Assembly: GCA_016929905.1 (NCBI GenBank)
Contig: JAFGHX010000175.1
Coordinates: 19,196-83,195 of the forward strand
DNA from: Kiritimatiellia bacterium
Lineage (GTDB): Bacteria > Verrucomicrobiota > Kiritimatiellia > JAFGHX01
Direction: 5' to 3'
Length of the DNA: 64,000 nucleotides
A program made the translations under genes and the position numbers. Position 1 is the first letter of the stretch, and each line of letters starts with the position of its first letter. Under the pieces are notes generated by a model, which was not told where the DNA came from, ran no database searches, and saw nothing but the letters and a program-made list of their open reading frames with translations. Below, one piece after another: positions 59,089 to 64,000 of this stretch.

Positions 59089-59583
59089 ATGTTCCGACAC
59101 GTTCTCACGGGCACCGCTGTGCTGGGCCTGGCCCTGACCGCAGGCTGCGGCAGGCGCGCTGAGGAACAGCGCACCGGCGAGGCGCCTGCGAACAGAACCG
59201 TACGGCAGCCGGCAGTCGCCCCCGCCAAGGAACATGTCTCGATCCGATCCAAGAACGGCGAATTCACCCTGACCGCCGGCGAGGCCGTTCAGATCCCGGC
59301 CGGCTTTCCCAAGGACGTCCTGATCTATGGCGGCGCCAAGATCGAACTAGCTACCCGCGCCCCGAAAGGCTACACGATCTCACTGCGCACGCCCGACGCC
59401 GTCGAAACCGTCACCGCCGCTTACAAGACGGCCATGATCCGGGAGCATTGGCGGCAGGACACGGCCGGAGTCCTTGGCGGACAGGCCATTCTCTGCTACA
59501 AGAAGCCCGGCCGTACCACCAGTATCGTCATCGCGCTTGCCGGCGATGACACGCAGATCATGCTGACGGTCGTGGCGCCGTGA
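59089..59583 (+). CDS. Small lipoprotein of unknown function
   Basis: 164 residues. The lipoprotein signal is VLTGTAVLGLALTAGC, with the lipid-bearing Cys at position 20. After a short Pro/Ala linker, one compact domain follows: EFTLTAGEAVQIPAGFPKDVLIYGGAKIELATRAPKGYTISLRT, then AVETVTAAYKTAMIREHWRQD and a C-terminal beta-strand IVIALAGDDTQIMLTVV. The pattern of increments in an alpha/beta sandwich resembles small envelope proteins seen in many Gram-negatives, but I cannot name a family. It probably sits on the periplasmic face of a membrane. Divergent from the C39-like gene. Confidence 0.7.
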   Translation: MFRHVLTGTAVLGLALTAGCGRRAEEQRTGEAPANRTVRQPAVAPAKEHVSIRSKNGEFTLTAGEAVQIPAGFPKDVLIYGGAKIELATRAPKGYTISLRTPDAVETVTAAYKTAMIREHWRQDTAGVLGGQAILCYKKPGRTTSIVIALAGDDTQIMLTVVAP

Positions 59584-59701
59584 CCCCCGGCCGCCAGCCG
59601 GCAACGCGCCGGCGAGGATTGACTTCACCGCCGGCGCCGCGCACAATACCCAATCGTGATTTGCAGGCTGCAACCTTGGCCCGAACAGGAGGAACGTGAA
59701 G

Positions 59702-61912
59702 ATGAGCCCGGCGAAACGGAACACACCGCCCGCCTACCCTTGGCCGCGAAACGTCGAGTGCCTGCCCGGCCGCTTCGCCCTGCGCCGGACGGAGGGGATC
59801 CGGTCGCCCGCCGCCCATGACGATGTCGTCGCCATTTTCCGCGACGACCTGGCCGCCCGGCACGGCATTCGGATCGCGCCGTCGACGCGCGGGCGGATCG
59901 CCGTCAAACGCTCCAGCGCCGTGGCGGCGGAAGGCTACGTCCTGGACGTACGCCCGGACCAGATTTCGCTGCGCCATCGCGACCGTGCCGGGCTCTTGTA
60001 CGGCTTGGACACGCTCCTGTCCCTGATCCGGCGCGAAGGCAGCCGCGCGGTCATCCCCGCCTGCCGGATCGAAGACGCGCCGTACAAGCCGATCCGCGGC
60101 ATCCACCTGTACATGCCCTCGCGCGACCATATCGGCTTCTTCAAGAACCTGCTCCGGTTCCTCGCGCGGCTACGCATGAACACGGTGTTCCTCGAGGTCG
60201 GCGGCGGGATGGAATTCAAGAAACACCCGGAGCTCAACGAGGGCTGGGAGAAATTCATCCGTTACACCGGCCGCTACAACGAGGAAGCCGTGGCCAGGAT
60301 CCAGGGCGCACGCGGGCTGTTCAAGGACTCGATCCATCCGGAACTGGGCGGCGGCAGCTATCTGACCCAGGACGAAGTCCGCGAACTGGTCGACGACGCG
60401 AACCGACTCGCGATCCAGATCGTGCCGGAGGTCCAGTCGCTGAGCCACAGCTACTACCTGTGCCTCGCGCATCCGGAAATCGCCGAACGCTCCGACGACC
60501 CGTTCCCCGACACGTACTGCCCGTCGAACCCGAAGAGCTACCGGCTCCTGTTCGATGTGTTGGACGAAATCATCGGCGTGATCAGGCCGCGCATGATCCA
60601 CATCGGGCACGACGAATGGTACTCGATCGGGCTTTGCCCGAAGTGCCAGCGGAAGTCGGGTGCGGAGCTGTACGTCGACGACGTGACGAAGATCTCGCGC
60701 TACCTGGCCAAGCGCGGCATCACATCCTGCCTCTGGGGCGACAAGATCCTGAACTTCGTCGGCGACGACGGCAAACGCTACGGAGGGGTCCGGCGCGAGC
60801 GGGTGAACCCGAAGACGGGCGGCAAGGAAGTCATGCGGCCGACGTACCAGAGCATGAAGGATTTTCCGCGCGACGTGATTCTCGCGCACTGGTACTACAG
60901 CCTGTCACGCAAGATCGACGCGACGCTGGTCCGGAACGGGCTCACCTTCTTCTACGGCAATTTCCGCCCCTCCATCTTCCAGAACTGGGCGGGCCGCAGC
61001 AAGACCCCGAACTGCCTCGGCGGCGAGGTGTCGACCTGGGTCGAGGTCTCCGAACGGGTCTTCGGCATGACCGGCCAGTTCCTCCAGTTCATCGTGGCCG
61101 CCAACATGCTCTGGTCCGATCGGACGGCGGAGTCGAGTCCGCTGCCGCCGGACCTGAGGCTGGGCGCGATCGATTCCGGTGCGGGCAAAGCCAAACCTGT
61201 CGGCGCGGGCTCGGCGGCCTATGCGGCGGCCGCGGCGGCGACGCCCGCGCTCCGGCGCGATATCACCGGCGGCCTTCTGCCCTCGGAACGGCCGAAGGCG
61301 GTGTTCACGTGCGTGGATATCGGCCCGCACGCCAACGTCAAGGCGCGCGGCAAGCTCAACGGCCTCGCGTTCGACGTGAGCGCGCTCCCGGCCGGCCAGG
61401 AGCTGGACTGCCACGGCGTCCCCGTGCGGCTGGCCCGGCGGCAGAAACGCGCCGTCGGGCTGGGCCTGAACACGACCGACCAAGTCATCATCCCGTTCGG
61501 CGGCAAGGCCGACTCACTCGTCTTCCTGCACGCGCTGTGCGCATCGGGCCTGGTGCCGGGCTCCTATCACACCCAACGCTGGGAGGCGCATACGGCGGCG
61601 GTCTATCGCATCGTGTACGACGACAACAGCTTTGTCGAGCTGCCGGTGGTCACCGAGCACACGATCGGGTTGCTCAATGCCTCCTACGGCGCGCGGCGGC
61701 TCGCGCAGACCTTCCCCGCGTTTCCGGCGTGGACCGACGGCAAGCGCACGGCGTACGCGTACGAATGGGTGAATCCGCATCCCGGCAAGACGATCGCGCG
61801 CGTCTTTCTGGAAGGCACGGGCGCAACCCGCGGCCCGTGGAACGGACCGCTCGGCAACGTGGAAAAACGCAAAGGCGGCGTGCTGCTGTTCGGCGTGACG
61901 GCGGTGAAGTAA
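59702..61912 (+). CDS. GH20-type beta-N-acetylhexosaminidase
   Basis: 736 residues. An N-terminal GH20b-like alpha/beta domain (about 15-115; VLDVRPDQISLRHRDRAGLLYGLDTLLSLI) leads to the barrel. PIRGIHLYMPSRDHIGFFKNLLRFLARLRMNTVFLEVGG, IQIVPEVQSLSHSYY and IHIGHDEWYSIG follow, with the catalytic Asp-Glu pair D304/E305. C-terminal beta domain after about 490. It removes N-acetylglucosamine- or galactosamine-type residues. No signal peptide. I start at ATG 59702, eight bases after AGGAGG; GTG 59696 is too close to that site. It heads a co-directional run with the sialidase-like and lyase genes. Confidence 0.85.
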   Translation: MSPAKRNTPPAYPWPRNVECLPGRFALRRTEGIRSPAAHDDVVAIFRDDLAARHGIRIAPSTRGRIAVKRSSAVAAEGYVLDVRPDQISLRHRDRAGLLYGLDTLLSLIRREGSRAVIPACRIEDAPYKPIRGIHLYMPSRDHIGFFKNLLRFLARLRMNTVFLEVGGGMEFKKHPELNEGWEKFIRYTGRYNEEAVARIQGARGLFKDSIHPELGGGSYLTQDEVRELVDDANRLAIQIVPEVQSLSHSYYLCLAHPEIAERSDDPFPDTYCPSNPKSYRLLFDVLDEIIGVIRPRMIHIGHDEWYSIGLCPKCQRKSGAELYVDDVTKISRYLAKRGITSCLWGDKILNFVGDDGKRYGGVRRERVNPKTGGKEVMRPTYQSMKDFPRDVILAHWYYSLSRKIDATLVRNGLTFFYGNFRPSIFQNWAGRSKTPNCLGGEVSTWVEVSERVFGMTGQFLQFIVAANMLWSDRTAESSPLPPDLRLGAIDSGAGKAKPVGAGSAAYAAAAAATPALRRDITGGLLPSERPKAVFTCVDIGPHANVKARGKLNGLAFDVSALPAGQELDCHGVPVRLARRQKRAVGLGLNTTDQVIIPFGGKADSLVFLHALCASGLVPGSYHTQRWEAHTAAVYRIVYDDNSFVELPVVTEHTIGLLNASYGARRLAQTFPAFPAWTDGKRTAYAYEWVNPHPGKTIARVFLEGTGATRGPWNGPLGNVEKRKGGVLLFGVTAVK

Positions 61913-61937
61913 CGTCTTGCGAAGCAGCCGGGGGTCT

Positions 61938-62055
61938 GGAAGAGTGGAAGACTGGAAGGTTGACACACAGAAGGCATGGAGCCGTCGACGCCACGCGCCC
62001 GTGTCGAGGCAACAGTACCCCCCTGTGTCGCTCTTCCAGCCTTCCAACCTTCCAG
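61938..62055. repeat. GGAAGNNT octamer repeats with inverted arm, copy 3
   Basis: GGAAGAGT, GGAAGACT and GGAAGGTT run from 61938 with an exact 8-bp period. CTGGAAGGTTG (61952-61962) pairs with CAACCTTCCAG (62045-62055). The layout equals that at 53581-53738: tandem octamers, a loop of about 80-115 bp, then the reverse complement. It fills the spacer before the sialidase-like gene. Confidence 0.65.
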
Positions 62056-62110
62056 CCATCCATTCGCCCGCGTCGCGGCGTCGCCGACCCCGCGCAACCG
62101 GAGGCGAGCG

Positions 62111-63064
62111 ATGAAGCTCCAGGCACAGGGCTTGATCTTCCCCCCGGCCAAGAAGCAATGCCACGCCAGCACGCTGGTCCAGCTGCCCGACGGCGAGTTG
62201 CTCGCCGCCTGGTTCATGGGCACGCAAGAAAGGCACCCCGACGTCGGGATTTGGCTCTCGCGCGGCCGGAATGATCGGTGGGGCACGCCCGTCGAGGTCG
62301 CCAAGATTCGATACGCGGCGCACTGGAACCCCGTCCTGTTCCAACCGGGACCGGACCGCGTCCTGCTCTTCTTCAAAGTGGGTGTGACCATCCCCCGCTG
62401 GGTCACCTATGTGTGCGAGTCGCGAGACGGCGGTGCGACTTGGACTCAACCGCGCACGCTCGTGCCGGGCGACCGCTCCGGCGGGCGCGGGCCGGTGAAG
62501 AACAAGCCGATCCGGCTCGCGTGCGGCGCGATCCTCGCACCGATGTCGATTGAGACGCTCACCCGGTGGACGCCCGGCGTCGACCGTTCCGAAGACGAGG
62601 GCGCGAGGTGGGAACGCACCATGGTGCCCATGAACCGTAAGCAGGTCGCCGGGCGCGGGCTCATCCAGCCCACGCTCTGGGAGTCGAAGCCCGGCCGCGT
62701 GCATATGCTGCTGCGCAGTACGGCCCACCGCATCTACCGCGCCGACTCCACCGACGACGGCCGCACGTGGTGCGAGGCCTACCCGACCGAGTTCCCGCAC
62801 AACAACAGCGGGCTGGACCTCGCCCGCCACCTGAAGAAACCCCTCCTGACCCTTGTCTGCAATCCCGTAGAGAAAGGCAGGAGCCCGCTGGTCGTGATCT
62901 TCTCGACGGACAACGGGCGAAGCTGGCAGGACGAAATCGTCCTGGAAGATACCAAGGGCGAATTTTCTTATCCGGCCATCATTCCGATTGCAGACGGCTT
63001 CGCCGTGACGTATACATGGGAGCGACGGAGTATTGGGTTTGCCACGATTGCGTGCTTCGGCTGA
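62111..63064 (+). CDS. Sialidase-like exo-glycosidase with Asp-box repeats
   Basis: 317 residues, a short six-bladed propeller of the sialidase superfamily. Three Asp boxes are visible: SRDGGATW (about residue 110), STDDGRTW (about 215) and STDNGRSW (about 265). ECP-like openings CHASTLVQLPDGELLAAWF and RDGG/NNNSGLDLARH complete the pattern. The arginine triad is not provable by eye. No signal peptide. GGAGG is seven bases upstream. Together with the hexosaminidase upstream and the DapA/NanA-type lyase downstream it suggests use of sialic-acid-like or amino-sugar substrates (inference). Confidence 0.8.
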   Translation: MKLQAQGLIFPPAKKQCHASTLVQLPDGELLAAWFMGTQERHPDVGIWLSRGRNDRWGTPVEVAKIRYAAHWNPVLFQPGPDRVLLFFKVGVTIPRWVTYVCESRDGGATWTQPRTLVPGDRSGGRGPVKNKPIRLACGAILAPMSIETLTRWTPGVDRSEDEGARWERTMVPMNRKQVAGRGLIQPTLWESKPGRVHMLLRSTAHRIYRADSTDDGRTWCEAYPTEFPHNNSGLDLARHLKKPLLTLVCNPVEKGRSPLVVIFSTDNGRSWQDEIVLEDTKGEFSYPAIIPIADGFAVTYTWERRSIGFATIACFG

Positions 63065-63147
63065 GCGCTGGCCCTTGTGTAGGAACCCGATCCAAAGCGA
63101 GTAGGGCGGTCGTCCTCGGCCGCCCAAAGCCGGGCGAGCCGCCGTCG

Positions 63148-63170
63148 TCCCGAGGCGCAAGCGCTCGGGA
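63148..63170. repeat. Hairpin in the sialidase-lyase spacer
   Basis: TCCCGAG and CTCGGGA form a 7-bp stem around GCGCAAGCG. The 162-bp spacer 63065-63226 is otherwise GC-rich, with short GGCCG/CGGCC words like those in the 18.1-kb hairpin array. Confidence 0.5.
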
Positions 63171-63226
63171 CTCTGGCGCGCCAAGGGACGCCCGGCCTAC
63201 CTGAACAGGCTCACGGAGATGACGCC

Positions 63227-64000
63227 ATGAATGCGAAGGTCCCGGAACCATCGACCCCGTGGCGCGGGATCTTCCCGCCCATGATCACGCCGCTGCTCGC
63301 GCGCGACAAGCTCGACCTGAAGGGCACGGAACGGCTGATCGAGCACATCCTCGCCGGCGGCGTGCACGGGCTGTTCATCCTCGGCACGACCGGCGAAGGC
63401 CCCAGCGTCAGCCACCGGCTCCGCAAGCGGCTCATCAAACGCGCGTGCAAGCAGGTAGACGGCCGCGTGCCCGTCCTGGTCGGGATCACCGACACCTCGT
63501 TCGCCGAATCCATCGACACCGCGCGGTATGCGGCCGACTGCGGGGCACAGGCCGCCGTGCTGGCCCCCCCGTTCTACTTCCCCGCCGGGCAGCCGGAGTT
63601 GTTCGAATACCTCACGCACCTGGTGCCCGAGCTGCCGCTGCCCCTTTTCCTCTATAATATGCCGAGCACCACCAAGCTCTCTTTCGAACTGGAGACGGTT
63701 CGTCGCGCGTCGGAACTGGACGGCGTCATCGGGCTGAAGGACAGTTCCTCGAACATGATTTACTTCCATCGGCTCGTGGAGCTGATGAAGGCGCGCACGA
63801 ACTTCGCGCTGCTGGTCGGCCCCGAGGAATTGCTCGGGGAATCCATCCTCATCGGCGGCAACGGCGGCGTACCGGGCGGCGCCAACATCTACCCGCGCCT
63901 GTTCGTGGAGATGTACGAAGCGGCTGCGGCGAACCGGCTGGACGCCGTGCGCGACTTGCAGAAGAAGGTCCTGCAGCTCGGCGCCGTCTACAGCCACGGC
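63227..64000 (+). CDS. DapA/NanA-family lyase, 3'-truncated by window edge
   Basis: 258 residues are visible and the frame runs off the end. WRGIFPPMITPL, LFILGTTGEGPSVSH (the TTGE phosphate-like loop, residues 54-57), Y143 in FLYNMPSTTK and Schiff-base K171 in VIGLKDSS identify a class I aldolase of the dihydrodipicolinate synthase/N-acetylneuraminate lyase superfamily. GGAG stands eight bases before the ATG. The superfamily also contains keto-deoxy sugar-acid aldolases. The sialidase-like gene next door favours an N-acetylneuraminate- or keto-sugar-acid-type substrate over lysine biosynthesis, but this is inference. Confidence 0.88.
   Translation, partial: MNAKVPEPSTPWRGIFPPMITPLLARDKLDLKGTERLIEHILAGGVHGLFILGTTGEGPSVSHRLRKRLIKRACKQVDGRVPVLVGITDTSFAESIDTARYAADCGAQAAVLAPPFYFPAGQPELFEYLTHLVPELPLPLFLYNMPSTTKLSFELETVRRASELDGVIGLKDSSSNMIYFHRLVELMKARTNFALLVGPEELLGESILIGGNGGVPGGANIYPRLFVEMYEAAAANRLDAVRDLQKKVLQLGAVYSHG

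Noticed and set aside
1..64000. tRNA, rRNA and known riboswitches
   Set aside because: I looked through the larger spacers (10232-10586, 24836-25190, 50618-51100, 58821-59088) for cloverleaf or conserved riboswitch cores and saw none. A covariance-model search would settle it.

Overview
The window is GC-rich, densely coded bacterial DNA with about 44 intact protein genes on both strands, several gene remnants, and no rRNA, tRNA, CRISPR array, phage or transposase that I could recognise. The content suggests a member of the PVC superphylum (Kiritimatiellota, Lentisphaerota or Verrucomicrobiota-like) or a similar polysaccharide-degrading lineage such as Hydrogenedentota. The reasons are a double-length UvrA (a form known from Chlamydiae and other PVC bacteria), an exosortase/PEP-CTERM cassette, many unusual glycoside hydrolases and sugar-acid enzymes, one-gene-one-regulator layouts (AraC, LacI, GntR), and a VCBS/FG-GAP-type remnant. 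The assignment is inference.

Layout. 0-5.3 kb: the 3' end of a mannose-6-phosphate isomerase, a nitrilase-family amidohydrolase, an UlaG-like metallo-hydrolase, a GH20-like protein and a nucleoside hydrolase. 5.5-16.8 kb: carbohydrate genes, each beside its own regulator. An AraC protein diverges from the nucleoside hydrolase; a LacI protein with a clear palindromic operator lies upstream of a 900-residue exported hydrolase; an AraR-like GntR/LacI chimera diverges from an SDR and overlaps a 1327-residue exported hydrolase by ATGA. 16.9-25 kb: glutamate dehydrogenase, a mini-hairpin array, a PEP-synthase-like protein with a degenerate KaiC-like head, gene debris, a sugar-phosphate isomerase, a histidine phosphatase and a GH4 glucosidase/galactosidase. 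25-35 kb: an AAA ATPase, an M55 aminopeptidase, an SGNH remnant, a parallel beta-helix protein with a divergent AraC, a GT4 glycosyltransferase, a DUF3604/PHP-like protein and a DUF4038 (GH140-like) glycosidase.

35-45 kb: an orphan MEDS-PAS-histidine kinase, then a probable sugar-acid region. It contains a fumarylacetoacetase-family hydrolase, an RraA-family aldolase, a TIM-barrel hydrolase and a four-gene operon (dehydrogenase, Gfo/Idh/MocA oxidoreductase, creatininase-family amidohydrolase, FadR-type GntR). TGGT-N3-ACCA-type sites lie at its divergent control region. 45-51 kb: the 1854-residue uvrA, then a non-coding stretch with an AT-rich palindrome and an FG-GAP remnant.

51-55 kb: a self-contained exosortase cassette made of one polytopic VIT/VWA-like PEP-CTERM protein, its exosortase and an EpsI-like protein. 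Its leader carries a palindrome inside the promoter and a terminator/antiterminator-like fold. 55-59 kb: a RimK-like ATP-grasp ligase and a GCS2-type ligase (ATGA-overlapped), facing a C39-like peptidase whose 3' end overlaps theirs by 89 bp; this is a peptide or amide-modification cassette. 59-64 kb: a lipoprotein, a GH20-type hexosaminidase, a sialidase-like Asp-box protein and a truncated DapA/NanA-family lyase, suggesting amino-sugar or sialic-acid-like catabolism.

Non-coding DNA carries several families of short tandem words that recur at separate loci, often directly at stop codons: GGAAGNNT octamers, TTTCGCG decamers, CATTCTT heptamers and a GAATGCCT-CGCTACTCC word.
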